Below, in pieces: positions 21,142-27,265 of a stretch of DNA of 29,230 bases (its first letter is position 1; each line of letters opens with the position of its first letter). The position numbers and the translations under genes were made by a program. This DNA comes from a virus: IMG/VR virus record IMGVR_UViG_3300042505_001009, positions 1-29,230 of that record, one strand, 5' to 3'. The notes beneath the pieces are model-generated. The model did no database searches. It worked only from the letters and a program-made list of their open reading frames with translations, and was not told the origin of the DNA.

Positions 21142-21218
21142 TATAAAAACACATTGCGTCAACAAGTCTACGGGGACCAACTCTAGGCAATGGACTTGGT
21201 AGTGTGTTTCTATATGGT
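21138..21218 (+). ncRNA. Structured RNA A: 16-bp hairpin with internal pseudoknot
   Basis: ACCATATAAAAACACA (21138-21153) pairs with 21203-21218 along 16 positions with a single A-C mismatch. Inside, TTGC/GCAA (21154-21157 with 21187-21190) and CAAGTC/GACTTG (21163-21168 with 21193-21198) interleave as an H-type pseudoknot. It does not fit a tRNA or any ribozyme I know. The stem uses the CCA end of tRNA-Val, so folding could compete with tRNA processing. Confidence 0.6.
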
Positions 21219-21338
21219 AGAGAGTCAATGTTAAATATGGGTACTAAAAATATCCATTCTTGAAAGGTGCAAATCCTGGTTTAGCAGAGTTGCCAAGTAA
21301 CAAAAATATAGACTCGCAATTACAATTAAAGAAAATAT
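21219..21338 (+). other. Spacer with a hairpin, no gene seen
   Basis: Between RNA A and tRNA-Arg. ATGGGTA-CTAAAAA-TATCCAT forms a 7-bp hairpin, and AGG-TGCAAAT-CCT downstream vaguely recalls a T arm. GAGTC and GACTC flank the stretch. This may be a decayed tRNA, but no acceptor or D arm can be traced. Confidence 0.3.
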
Positions 21339-21415
21339 ACCCTTGTAGTGAAATGGAATTATCACGAATCGCTACGGACGATTTATTGTGGGTTCGAATC
21401 CTGCCGAGGGTTCCA
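21339..21415 (+). tRNA. tRNA-Arg (ACG)
   Basis: Acceptor ACCCTTG/CGAGGGT, D stem GTGA/TCAC, anticodon stem AATCG/CGATT with loop CTACGGA, encoded CCA. The wobble A would need deamination to inosine by host TadA. Confidence 0.92.
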
Positions 21416-21439
21416 AAATATATTAAAATTAGGTTAATA

Positions 21440-22888
21440 ATGAACAGAAGAGATTTTATCAAGAATACTATAACGGTTGCTGCAGTTTCTCCTTTAGTTA
21501 GTTTAGCTGATGATGGACATACTCATTTATCAGTAGCAAATAAATTAACTACTAAAGGAAAATCGTTTGATCCTACTAATGAACCGAAAAGAATTAGAAA
21601 AAGTTTTTATGATCTTACTGATGAAGAACTAAGAACCTTCATGAAAGCAGTAGGATATATGAGAAATAATCTTAAACTAGAAGATCCTCTACAATGGGAT
21701 AACTATGCTAAGATTCATGCTCTTCATTGTACAGAAGCAAATGAAGATCATCCTCCCGTACATTGGTCTTGGAATTTCCTTCCTTGGCATAGAGGATATC
21801 TTTATTTCCTAGAAAGAATCCTTGCAGATTGTATTAATAAACAAGGACTTGATGGTTCAAAGTTTGCTCTCCCATATTGGGATTGGACAGTCCATAAGGA
21901 AATGCCAAATACAAAGGAAAGAAAGAAAAAAGGATTACCAAGTCCATTCTTTGGATATGATAGAAGTCTAGAGGATATGGTAAGTCCTGATGGATTAGAT
22001 TTTGATAATTCAGCTTTGTTTGAAGGTAATCGTGGACCTTCAGTAGAAAAGCCAGAAATTGATTCAAGAAATGAATTGACGCAAGACTCAAAAGACCATG
22101 TTACTGAAACATTAGGATTCTTTAGTCTTCAGTATATTAATTTGATGTTAAGTACTCCTTGGGAACAATTTTTAGGTTCTCCAACTACTGATCGTACAAC
22201 TGGACAAGGTTTACTTGAACAGGGACCACATAATGATGGTCATGATTGGGTTGGAACAAGGTTTGGAAAGAATAGAAGCATGGGAACATTAAGAACTGCC
22301 GCTGGAGATCCAATGTTCTATATGCATCATGGTAATATTGATAGAATTTGGTCATTATATAAACAACCTCAACCAGATCCAAGTGGAGATTGGGGAAAGC
22401 AAGAATATAATTTCTTAGATGTAGATGGTTCTGTATTAACATTGAGTGTTAAGGATATTATTGAGAAAACAACTAATATTTCTTACACACCAAGTAATGT
22501 TAAGTTACAGGCTACTTTAAAGAAGGTATATGATCTCTCTAGAAATTATAGTGCAACTTTAGGGACTGAAATTGAAACAAGCCAAGTTTCTATAACTGCA
22601 CCAGAAAATTTATTTAATTATAATTCTGTGATGCTAACTGTTGAAACAGGACCAATTCCTTATACTGGAAGGTATACATTAAAAGTATTAGCTGATGGAA
22701 AGTATATTGGAAAGTTAAATTTCTTGGATGGAGAATATAGAGATAGCTATAGCAACAAAGATGTTACTCATAAGTTTAATTTGCTCTTGACAAACATTCC
22801 AAAAGGAGCTAGAATATTAACTTTCGTCCCTCCAAAGAAGGAAACATTTAAATTGTTTATTAAATCATTAACATACAAACCTATATAG
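21440..22888 (+). CDS. Tat-exported tyrosinase / polyphenol oxidase-like copper protein
   Basis: A 482-residue protein starting at 21440, 24 nt after tRNA-Arg. An upstream in-frame extension would run through the tRNA and is rejected. The N-terminus MNRRDFIKNTITVAAVSPLVSLA is a twin-arginine signal, so a folded, copper-loaded protein would be exported to the periplasm. CuA ligands: H93/H96, H108 and H117 (H-x8-H in HWSWNFLPWH). CuB ligands: the two His of GPHNDGHDW and the His pair in DPMFYMHHGNIDRIW. PYWDWTV is also typical. A beta-rich domain follows (about 380-482). Tyrosinases oxidise phenols to quinones with a dicopper centre. All six ligands appear present, so activity is plausible. Substrate and benefit to the phage are unknown; with pmoC, the phage carries two copper enzymes. 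Confidence 0.9.
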   Translation: MNRRDFIKNTITVAAVSPLVSLADDGHTHLSVANKLTTKGKSFDPTNEPKRIRKSFYDLTDEELRTFMKAVGYMRNNLKLEDPLQWDNYAKIHALHCTEANEDHPPVHWSWNFLPWHRGYLYFLERILADCINKQGLDGSKFALPYWDWTVHKEMPNTKERKKKGLPSPFFGYDRSLEDMVSPDGLDFDNSALFEGNRGPSVEKPEIDSRNELTQDSKDHVTETLGFFSLQYINLMLSTPWEQFLGSPTTDRTTGQGLLEQGPHNDGHDWVGTRFGKNRSMGTLRTAAGDPMFYMHHGNIDRIWSLYKQPQPDPSGDWGKQEYNFLDVDGSVLTLSVKDIIEKTTNISYTPSNVKLQATLKKVYDLSRNYSATLGTEIETSQVSITAPENLFNYNSVMLTVETGPIPYTGRYTLKVLADGKYIGKLNFLDGEYRDSYSNKDVTHKFNLLLTNIPKGARILTFVPPKKETFKLFIKSLTYKPI

Positions 22889-22895
22889 GAATAAT

Positions 22896-23327
22896 ATGAT
22901 ACTTGACGAAGTTGAAGCAGACTATGAATGGTATACCACAGATAAAGAAGGGTATCTAGCAGAAGAAATAAGATTTGATACCGAACGTCAAACTCAATAT
23001 GATTCTCAATTAAAGAGTTTTATGGGTGAGGAATATAATACTCCACCTAAAAGAACTAGAAAACAGTTGAAAACTTCTATTGAGAACTGGAGAAAAAGTA
23101 TGGAAAGGGCAATATCTCTTGGTGCTCAAGAAAATGTAATTAACCATTATGAAGAAACCATTAGAGAGTTGTTATTAGCAGAACATAATAAAGATTATAT
23201 TAGAACAGAATCTGATAAAATTTATAAAAAATTATACTTGAAAAAAATGGAAAATTTTAAATTTGAATTCAAATTCGAATTCAATATTCCAGATTTCATT
23301 AAAGAAAAGTACCCAAAATATAGATAA
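22896..23327 (+). CDS. Hypothetical acidic protein with FKFEF repeat
   Basis: A 143-residue charged, mainly helical protein starting 7 nt after the tyrosinase stop, with a ribosome site AGGA overlapping the end of that gene. A motif FKFEFKFEF near residues 122-130 arises from alternating AAATTTGAATTC repeats in the DNA. No family is recognised. Because it follows tyrosinase so closely the two may be co-expressed, but nothing in the sequence suggests a copper chaperone (no Cys or Met cluster, few His). Confidence 0.6.
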   Translation: MILDEVEADYEWYTTDKEGYLAEEIRFDTERQTQYDSQLKSFMGEEYNTPPKRTRKQLKTSIENWRKSMERAISLGAQENVINHYEETIRELLLAEHNKDYIRTESDKIYKKLYLKKMENFKFEFKFEFNIPDFIKEKYPKYR

Positions 23328-23339
23328 TCAGGAGGAATT

Positions 23340-23378
23340 ATGTTTAAATTTAAAGAGGTAGGGTTTTCTGCTTTCTAG
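23340..23378 (+). CDS. Possible 12-residue leader peptide
   Basis: A strong ribosome site AGGAGG precedes ATG and the frame MFKFKEVGFSAF-stop. The stop is part of a hairpin CTAGGT-aactta-ACCTAG (23376-23393), which in turn lies directly before a second AGGAGG and the 23404 gene. The arrangement could couple or attenuate expression of the downstream gene, or could be the remnant of a shortened gene. Confidence 0.4.
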   Translation: MFKFKEVGFSAF

Positions 23379-23403
23379 GTAACTTAACCTAGAGGAGGAA
23401 ACT

Positions 23404-23727
23404 ATGTCTAGAACATATAGACTAAAAGAAAAATATTTGGTTGATGGTAATTCAGTTCTTACTCGATATGAAAGAATAAGAAGAACTTATAGATGGGAAA
23501 TTATAAAAATAGATCAAAATTCCAAAGAAGGAAAAATAAGATTAGCTAGATTTCATTCTGATGCTAAACATCATTTTTATAGATGGAGAGGTCCAAATTG
23601 GTTTCATAATATGTATGCACAAAGACCATATCGTAGAGACTGTAAAAGACAACTTAGAAAAGCTATATATGATCCTGATTATGAAGTTCAAATAATAAGA
23701 AAACCTTATAGAGAATATTGGGATTAA
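23404..23727 (+). CDS. Arg-rich basic hypothetical protein
   Basis: A 107-residue protein, about a quarter Arg and Lys (MSRTYRLKEKYLVDGNS...RWRGPNWFHNMYAQRPYRRDCKRQLRKAI). AGGAGG lies 6 nt upstream. Its start and basic, Tyr/Arg-rich character resemble the 83-residue protein at 14135 and other phage MSRT proteins of unknown function; RNA or DNA binding is likely from charge alone. It ends 7 nt before tRNA-Ser(TGA). Confidence 0.65.
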   Translation: MSRTYRLKEKYLVDGNSVLTRYERIRRTYRWEIIKIDQNSKEGKIRLARFHSDAKHHFYRWRGPNWFHNMYAQRPYRRDCKRQLRKAIYDPDYEVQIIRKPYREYWD

Positions 23728-23734
23728 AAGTTAA

Positions 23735-23824
23735 GGTAGGGTAAATCGACTGGAAACGAAAACTGTCTTGAAAACAGCCGAGCCGTAAAACGCCTTGGGG
23801 GTTCGACTCCCTCTCCTACCGCCA
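23735..23824 (+). tRNA. tRNA-Ser (TGA)
   Basis: Acceptor GGTAGGG/TCCTACC, anticodon stem ACTGT with loop CTTGAAA, a long variable arm, T loop TTCGACT, encoded CCA after G73. Confidence 0.94.
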
Positions 23825-23829
23825 ATTTT

Positions 23830-23919
23830 AGAAGATGAAGTCAGTTGGTACTGACGCCTGTTTGGAAAACAGGAGAACGTCTGTGTGCGTTCGGGGTTCA
23901 ATTCCTCCATCTTCTGCCA
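23830..23919 (+). tRNA. tRNA-Ser (GGA)
   Basis: Acceptor AGAAGAT/ATCTTCT, anticodon stem CCTGT/ACAGG with loop TTGGAAA, a long variable arm, T loop TTCAATT, G73 and encoded CCA. Confidence 0.93.
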
Positions 23920-23936
23920 TTATTAGGAGAAATAAG

Positions 23937-24455
23937 ATGCCAACTACATTTTTAGTTAGCGATACACATTTTGGACACTTAGGAGTGTGTCGTTTTCTAA
24001 AAGAAGATGGCACTAAAGTTAGACCTTGGGACACTCCAGAAGAAATGGACGAAGAGTTAGTTAAAAGATGGAACGAAACTGTTGGTCCCAAGGATAAAGT
24101 ATATCATTTAGGCGATGTTGTTATTAATAGAAGAGCATTGCAAACTCTCCATAGACTAAATGGAGATAAAGTTCTCATTAAGGGAAATCATGATATTTTT
24201 AAATTGACTGATTATACAGAACATTTTAGAGATATCAGAGCTTATCATGTGATGGATAGAATGATTTTAAGTCATATTCCTATTCATTCTGAAAGTAAAG
24301 GTAGGTTTACTGCAAATATTCATGGACATACTCATACAAATGTGGTAAAATATAATAATGAAGTTGATCCTTGGTATATTTGTGTTTGTGTCGAACAAAC
24401 GGATTTTAGACCTATCGCTTTTGATGAGATAAGAAAAAGAGTCAATAGAGAGTAA
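23937..24455 (+). CDS. Calcineurin-like phosphoesterase
   Basis: A 172-residue protein starting at 23937 with AGGAG 9 nt upstream; the frame upstream crosses tRNA-Ser and is rejected. Motifs: SDTHFGH (8-14), YHLGDVV (about 58-64), IKGNHD (about 78-83), LSHIPIH and NIHGHTH. This is the short YfcE/phage-type metallophosphoesterase, a phosphodiesterase or phosphatase; the N-terminal SDTHFGH form is common in phages and some members act in 2',3'-cyclic phosphate or nucleotide turnover. The last 9 nt also form the 5' strand of tRNA-Ser(GCT), so the two overlap. Confidence 0.88.
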   Translation: MPTTFLVSDTHFGHLGVCRFLKEDGTKVRPWDTPEEMDEELVKRWNETVGPKDKVYHLGDVVINRRALQTLHRLNGDKVLIKGNHDIFKLTDYTEHFRDIRAYHVMDRMILSHIPIHSESKGRFTANIHGHTHTNVVKYNNEVDPWYICVCVEQTDFRPIAFDEIRKRVNRE

Positions 24456-24535
24456 ACCAGACAGGGTTCTGGGACTACCTGCTAAGTAGATCGTACCTGC
24501 CAAGGTATTCGGATCGAGACCGATGCTCTCTGCCA
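24447..24535 (+). tRNA. tRNA-Ser (GCT), overlapping the upstream gene
   Basis: Acceptor AGAGAGT/GCTCTCT, anticodon stem CTAC/GTAG with loop CTGCTAA, a long variable arm, T arm TCGG-ATCGAGA-CCGA, G73 and encoded CCA. RNase P cutting here would remove the stop codon of the phosphoesterase messenger. Confidence 0.9.
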
Positions 24536-24541
24536 TTTTTA

Positions 24542-24626
24542 GGGGATGTGGTGAAATTGGTAGTCACGCTGGTTTTAGAAGCCAGTGCCGCAAGGCGTGT
24601 CAGTTCGAGTCTGACCATCCCCACCA
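24542..24626 (+). tRNA. tRNA-Leu (TAG)
   Basis: Acceptor GGGGATG/CATCCCC, anticodon stem CTGGT/GCCAG with loop TTTAGAA, long variable arm, T arm GTCAG-TTCGAGT-CTGAC, encoded CCA. Confidence 0.95.
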
Positions 24627-24632
24627 AGTTTT

Positions 24633-24706
24633 GCCACCATAGTATAATGGTATTATTCCTCCTTGGTAAGGAGGCGACACAGGATCGTTACCTGTTGGTG
24701 GCTCCA
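24633..24706 (+). tRNA. tRNA-Thr (GGT)
   Basis: Acceptor GCCACCA/TGGTGGC, anticodon stem CCTCC/GGAGG with loop TTGGTAA, T arm ACAGG-ATCGTTA-CCTGT, encoded CCA. Confidence 0.94.
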
Positions 24707-24709
24707 AGT

Positions 24710-24889
24710 TTTGTTGTAAATGTAGATGTTGGGAAAGCAAAGCGTCGAAAACTTTGTGAGCAGGTGATCTCCGCAATGAGGCTAAACTAGTAACCTTGTA
24801 CCGACTATTACTACTTACCTCTAACCCAGCCGGTCTTGTTATATGGGAGAAATGGTTCCTACTAAAAGAGGAGGAACGTTTACAACAAA
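24710..24889 (+). ncRNA. Structured RNA B, closed by an 11-bp stem
   Basis: TTTGTTGTAAA (24710-24720) and TTTACAACAAA (24879-24889) are perfect complements enclosing 158 nt with no gene. Inside are GTTCCT/AGGAAC (24855-24860 with 24872-24877) and a CAAAG/CTTTG hairpin near 24738-24756. It starts four bases after tRNA-Thr and ends 25 nt before tRNA-Cys. The length resembles 6S RNA, but the fold does not look like one long rod. Confidence 0.6.
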
Positions 24890-24914
24890 TTTAATATATA
24901 TATCTATGATATTT

Positions 24915-24989
24915 GGTAGTGTGGTTGAAAGGTTAGGCAACTGATTGCAAATCAGCATTATGCAGGTTCGAATCCTGTCACTACCTCCA
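24915..24989 (+). tRNA. tRNA-Cys (GCA)
   Basis: Acceptor GGTAGTG/CACTACC, anticodon stem CTGA/TCAG with loop TTGCAAA, T arm CAGG-TTCGAAT-CCTG, encoded CCA. Confidence 0.95.
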
Positions 24990-25000
24990 AACAAAAGTGC

Positions 25001-25028
25001 TTGACAAAGTTAGAAAATGTGATATAAT
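25001..25028 (+). promoter_or_regulatory. Sigma70-type promoter before tRNA-Glu
   Basis: TTGACA (25001-25006), a 16-nt spacer and TATAAT (25023-25028), 16 nt before the tRNA. Confidence 0.8.
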
Positions 25029-25044
25029 AGTTTTTAAGTTAAAT

Positions 25045-25121
25045 GCACCATTCGTCTACTTGGTTTAGGATACAAGATTTTCACTCTTGTGAACGGAGTT
25101 CGAATCTCCGATGGTGTACCA
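25045..25121 (+). tRNA. tRNA-Glu (TTC)
   Basis: Acceptor GCACCAT/ATGGTGT, anticodon stem CAAGA/TCTTG with loop TTTTCAC, T arm CGGAG-TTCGAAT-CTCCG, encoded CCA. Confidence 0.95.
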
Positions 25122-25140
25122 ATTAAAATCTGAAGAAGAT

Positions 25141-25262
25141 AGCGCAACCGATGACCTTGAAGGTTAGCGTATAAGCAGTGGGTGGGGTCAAAATATACCA
25201 CCTCAACCGTGGTTCTCTATAAAGAGATCAGAACTTTGTTCTGCTGGCGACGGTTTCTTTTT
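25141..25262 (+). ncRNA. Structured RNA C ending in a terminator-like junction
   Basis: Four helices: CGC-AACC/GGTT-a-GCG (25143-25149 with 25162-25169), GGTGG/CCACC (25181-25185 with 25198-25202), and a junction AACCGT/ACGGTT (25205-25210 with 25250-25255) holding CTCT/AGAG and the perfect hairpin CAGAAC-TTT-GTTCTG. TCTTTTT follows, so the 3' end is probably a natural terminator. No tRNA features. Confidence 0.6.
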
Positions 25263-25273
25263 AAAAAAAATGC

Positions 25274-25302
25274 TTTACTTTTGTTAGATAGTAAAGTATA
25301 AT
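25274..25302 (+). promoter_or_regulatory. Sigma70-type promoter before tRNA-Tyr
   Basis: TTTACT (25274-25279), a 17-nt spacer and TATAAT (25297-25302). The -35 neighbourhood TGCTTTACTTTTG is nearly the same as at 12681. Confidence 0.75.
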
Positions 25303-25317
25303 AGTTAAAAGAGTTTA

Positions 25318-25403
25318 GGGTAAGCGGTGAAGTTGGAGAGTCACATCAGACTGTAAATCTGACGCCTCGTGCTGAGTAGGTTCGATTCCTACCTTACCCA
25401 CCA
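25318..25403 (+). tRNA. tRNA-Tyr (GTA)
   Basis: Acceptor GGGTAAG/CTTACCC, anticodon stem TCAGA/TCTGA with loop CTGTAAA, long variable arm, T arm GTAGG-TTCGATT-CCTAC, encoded CCA. Confidence 0.95.
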
Positions 25404-25409
25404 AATAAT

Positions 25410-25483
25410 AGCGGGATGGAGTAACGGTAACTCACGAGTCTCATAAGCTCGAAATCCTAGTTCGATTCTAGGTCCCGCTACCA
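25410..25483 (+). tRNA. tRNA with CAT anticodon (Met or Ile2), copy 1
   Basis: Acceptor AGCGGGA/TCCCGCT, D arm GAGT/ACTC, anticodon stem CGAGT/GCTCG with loop CTCATAA, T arm CCTAG-TTCGATT-CTAGG, encoded CCA. The paired first base argues against an initiator. Elongator Met and lysidine-modified Ile cannot be told apart by eye. Confidence 0.92.
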
Positions 25484-25590
25484 AATTGTGTTGCAACTAA
25501 TGTCGGTATTGATCGTTCCTCCGACTTAAAATGACCTTTCTATATCAACCAAGGTGGGTGCTCTATTTAAAGGTAATACGATCACAATTT
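25483..25590 (+). ncRNA. Structured RNA D
   Basis: AAATTGTG (25483-25490) with CACAATTT (25583-25590) closes an element containing GTCGG/CCGAC (25502-25506 with 25521-25525) and ACCTTT/AAAGGT (25534-25539 with 25569-25574). It fills the space between the CAT tRNA and tRNA-Lys and contains no gene. Confidence 0.55.
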
Positions 25591-25603
25591 TTGAGAGATT
25601 TAT

Positions 25604-25677
25604 GGGGGTGAAGCTTTAAGGTGAAGCAACGAGCTTTTAACTCGTAGAACAGGGATCATTACCCCGCACCCCTACCA
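25604..25677 (+). tRNA. tRNA-Lys (TTT)
   Basis: Acceptor GGGGGTG/CACCCCT, anticodon stem ACGAG/CTCGT with loop CTTTTAA, encoded CCA. T loop ATCATTA is atypical. Confidence 0.92.
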
Positions 25678-25682
25678 ATTTT

Positions 25683-25742
25683 AGGTTCAGTTCAGCAATA
25701 TTAATTTTTTTAGCTAGTCGCAAAAGAAACCAAGATGAACCT
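25683..25742 (+). ncRNA. Y-like RNA 5
   Basis: AGGTTCA (25683-25689) with TGAACCT (25736-25742), GTTCAGCAA after the 5' strand and GTT after the 3' strand. The 46-nt interior has no strong hairpin. It starts six bases after tRNA-Lys and is in tandem with the next element. Confidence 0.7.
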
Positions 25743-25752
25743 GTTAAGTTTT

Positions 25753-25809
25753 AGGATACATTCAGCAAATTTACAAAACTTTTTATTTGGAAAAAGAAAA
25801 ACGTATCCT
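25753..25809 (+). ncRNA. Y-like RNA 6
   Basis: AGGATAC (25753-25759) with GTATCCT (25803-25809), ATTCAGCAA after the 5' strand and GTT after the 3' strand. The interior has one hairpin, CTTTTT-ATTTGG-AAAAAG. It lies 10 nt after Y-like RNA 5 and 10 nt before tRNA-Ile. Confidence 0.75.
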
Positions 25810-25818
25810 GTTTTATTT

Positions 25819-25892
25819 GTCTCATTAATTCAAAGGTAGAATACCGAACTGATAATTCGGAAACAATGGATCGATACCATTATGAGACACCA
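25819..25892 (+). tRNA. tRNA-Ile (GAT)
   Basis: Acceptor GTCTCAT/ATGAGAC, anticodon stem CCGAA/TTCGG with loop CTGATAA, T arm ATGG-ATCGATA-CCAT, encoded CCA. Confidence 0.94.
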
Positions 25893-25915
25893 ATTAACCT
25901 TTCAGAGTATATATT

Positions 25916-26245
25916 ATGTTAGAAAAACAAACACTGCATTATTATGATTGGAATGATATTCAAGAATTTTTATCAGAAAAAATGAATATTGATAATAAAA
26001 ATTTTAGAGACTATCACAATGTAGTTGGAGGTGCTTATAAAGATTTTTGGCATGTCTGGTTAGATATAGTATATAATGATGTTCAAAACGATTCTTATAA
26101 AAAATACTGGTTCGATATGATTTTAGATAGAAAGTCTGAGATGATAGAACAAAAAGGTGAATGGGTCGGTGTATTGTTTGATGCTTTTGAAAACTTACAA
26201 AAAGAAGTGGATTACGAAAAGATAATTATTCTGTATTGTTGGTAA
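25916..26245 (+). CDS. Hypothetical protein inside the tRNA region
   Basis: A 109-residue protein (MLEKQTLHYYDWNDIQEFLSEKMNID...DFWHVWLDIVYNDVQNDSYKKYWFDMIL...), acidic and rich in Trp and Tyr, predicted mostly helical. No motif recognised. The ribosome site is weak. Codon use matches the phage. It stands alone between tRNA-Ile and a CAT tRNA and is read in the same direction. Confidence 0.7.
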   Translation: MLEKQTLHYYDWNDIQEFLSEKMNIDNKNFRDYHNVVGGAYKDFWHVWLDIVYNDVQNDSYKKYWFDMILDRKSEMIEQKGEWVGVLFDAFENLQKEVDYEKIIILYCW

Positions 26246-26254
26246 TAGTTTTTA

Positions 26255-26328
26255 GGTTGTATAGTTAAGTGGTATAACTAGAGATTCATATCCTCTCATC
26301 ACCAGTTCGATTCTGGTTACAACCACCA
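26255..26328 (+). tRNA. tRNA with CAT anticodon (Met or Ile2), copy 2
   Basis: Acceptor GGTTGTA/TACAACC, anticodon loop TTCATAT, T arm CCAG-TTCGATT-CTGG, encoded CCA. One mismatch at the base of the anticodon loop. Different in sequence from the other two CAT tRNAs. Confidence 0.9.
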
Positions 26329-26337
26329 AAAGTTTAT

Positions 26338-26413
26338 GGGTATGTAGTAGTCTGGTGATTACACCTGTCTGTCTAACAGGTTTAGGCGAGTTCGATCCTC
26401 GTCATACCCGCCA
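26338..26413 (+). tRNA. tRNA-Asp (GTC)
   Basis: Acceptor GGGTATG/CATACCC, anticodon stem CCTGT/ACAGG with loop CTGTCTA, T arm GCGAG-TTCGATC-CTCGT, encoded CCA. Confidence 0.95.
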
Positions 26414-26430
26414 GTTTTCTGATAAAACCT

Positions 26431-26560
26431 CCTTGATATATATAAATATATTAAGGGATAACCATCCTTGCAAGGTTGGGGATGTTATAAAATAAGAAAC
26501 CTTGCGGTTATTTAGTATCGGACAGATCGTAATACTGTCACTGGATTTCGTAACCAGTAA
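26431..26560 (+). other. Structured stretch E: chain of hairpins
   Basis: Hairpin 1 pairs 26431-26440 with 26447-26456 (10 bp). Hairpin 2 is ATAACCATCC with GGATGTTAT (26458-26488). Hairpin 3 is AACC-TTGC-GGTT (about 26498-26510). Then GACAG/CTGTC and CTGG/CCAG arms around a TTTCGTA loop look superficially like D and anticodon arms of an Arg(TCG) tRNA, but no T arm or acceptor follows. Confidence 0.45.
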
Positions 26561-26564
26561 TTTT

Positions 26565-26641
<77 letters not shown>

Positions 26642-26653
26642 ATTAAAAGGAGT

Positions 26654-26705
26654 TGTTGCGTCCCGTTAGAGTCCTGTGTTTTTCATCAGTCAACTCAACG
26701 CAACA
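26654..26705 (+). ncRNA. Structured RNA F
   Basis: TGTTGCGT (26654-26661) with ACGCAACA (26698-26705) closes a 36-nt interior without a clear inner helix. It fills the gap between tRNA-Pro and the second tRNA-Asn. Confidence 0.4.
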
Positions 26706-26713
26706 GATTTTAT

Positions 26714-26788
26714 TGGCAATTAGCACAGTGGTAGTGCATCGGACTGTTAATCCGTGGGTCGTAGGTTCGAATCCTACATTGCCAGCCA
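26714..26788 (+). tRNA. tRNA-Asn (GTT), copy 2
   Basis: Identical at all 75 positions to tRNA-Asn at 17108-17182, including the encoded CCA and the following AATTTTT. Confidence 0.97.
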
Positions 26789-26794
26789 ATTTTT

Positions 26795-26874
26795 GGGGAA
26801 TGGGACTGCTTTGGGGTGGTCGCCTCGCTTGCACCGAGGATATCAGATCGGTTCGAATCCGATATTCTCCACCA
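26795..26874 (+). tRNA. tRNA-Ala (TGC)
   Basis: Acceptor GGGGAAT/ATTCTCC, anticodon stem CCTCG/CGAGG with loop CTTGCAC, T arm ATCGG-TTCGAAT-CCGAT, encoded CCA. The D arm is longer than usual, and positions 8-9 are GG, so some tRNA finders may score it low. Confidence 0.85.
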
Positions 26875-26891
26875 ATTTTTGGGTAAAATAT

Positions 26892-26965
26892 ATCTCAATA
26901 GTGTAATGGTAACATACCACACTCCAAATGTGTTGTTGAGGGTTCGAATCCTTCTTGGGATGCCA
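26892..26965 (+). tRNA. tRNA-Trp (CCA)
   Basis: Acceptor ATCTCAA/TTGGGAT, anticodon stem CACA/TGTG with loop CTCCAAA, T arm AGGG-TTCGAAT-CCTT, G73 and encoded CCA. Confidence 0.93.
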
Positions 26966-26971
26966 ATTTTA

Positions 26972-27064
26972 TGTCGTAATTCCAGTTACAACGATCTCTC
27001 AGTTAAAAGCTGTCGATTGTGTAAAGGATAAGGGAAAGCCGAACCTTCTGGGGAGATTACGACA
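26972..27064 (+). ncRNA. Structured RNA G
   Basis: TGTCGTAAT (26972-26980) with ATTACGACA (27056-27064), a perfect 9-bp closing stem, plus inner CAG/CTG and ACAA-CGA/TCG-ATTGT arms. The TGTCGTAAT strand occurs again inside Y-like RNA 7 (27135-27143), so the 3' strand could pair with either copy. Confidence 0.6.
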
Positions 27065-27073
27065 CCAGTATAT

Positions 27074-27176
27074 AGGATGACTACAGCAAATATAAAAACG
27101 CCACCAACTCGGCGGGGTATCCCAGTAGGGGGAATGTCGTAATGGGTTCGAATCCCACCTTTAGACAAAGCATCCT
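27074..27176 (+). ncRNA. Y-like RNA 7 carrying a T-arm
   Basis: AGGATG (27074-27079) with CATCCT (27171-27176), CTACAGCAA after the 5' strand and GATT after the 3' strand. Inside are CGCC/GGCG hairpin (near 27099-27115) and a T arm TGGG-TTCGAAT-CCCA (about 27144-27158). There is no matching D arm or acceptor, so it is a partial tRNA mimic rather than a tRNA. Confidence 0.7.
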
Positions 27177-27188
27177 GATTTTTTTAAT

Positions 27189-27265
27189 GCGGGTATAGTT
27201 CAGTGGTAGAATGTTTCGTCTTCCGAACGAAAATGTCGTCGGTTCAAGTCCGATTACCCGCTCCA
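27189..27265 (+). tRNA. tRNA-Gly (TCC), copy 1
   Basis: Acceptor GCGGGTA/TACCCGC, anticodon stem TTCGT/ACGAA with loop CTTCCGA, T arm TCGG-TTCAAGT-CCGA, encoded CCA. Confidence 0.95.

Noticed and set aside
21260-21439. A longer tyrosinase start upstream
   Set aside because: The extension would translate tRNA-Arg and would bury the twin-arginine signal peptide.
25753-25809. The repeated stem motif as a self-cleaving ribozyme (hammerhead, HDV/theta, twister, pistol)
   Set aside because: None of the conserved cores that I know (CUGAUGA...GAAA, the HDV double pseudoknot, and so on) can be found, though some ribozymes do occur beside phage tRNAs.
26441-26448. TATAAATA as a late promoter
   Set aside because: It lies within the arm and loop of a hairpin between tRNAs, and the only unit just downstream is tRNA-Pro; chance in an AT run is likely.
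26520-26560. A tRNA-Arg (TCG)
   Set aside because: D-like and anticodon-like arms only; no T arm, no acceptor and no D-loop GG.
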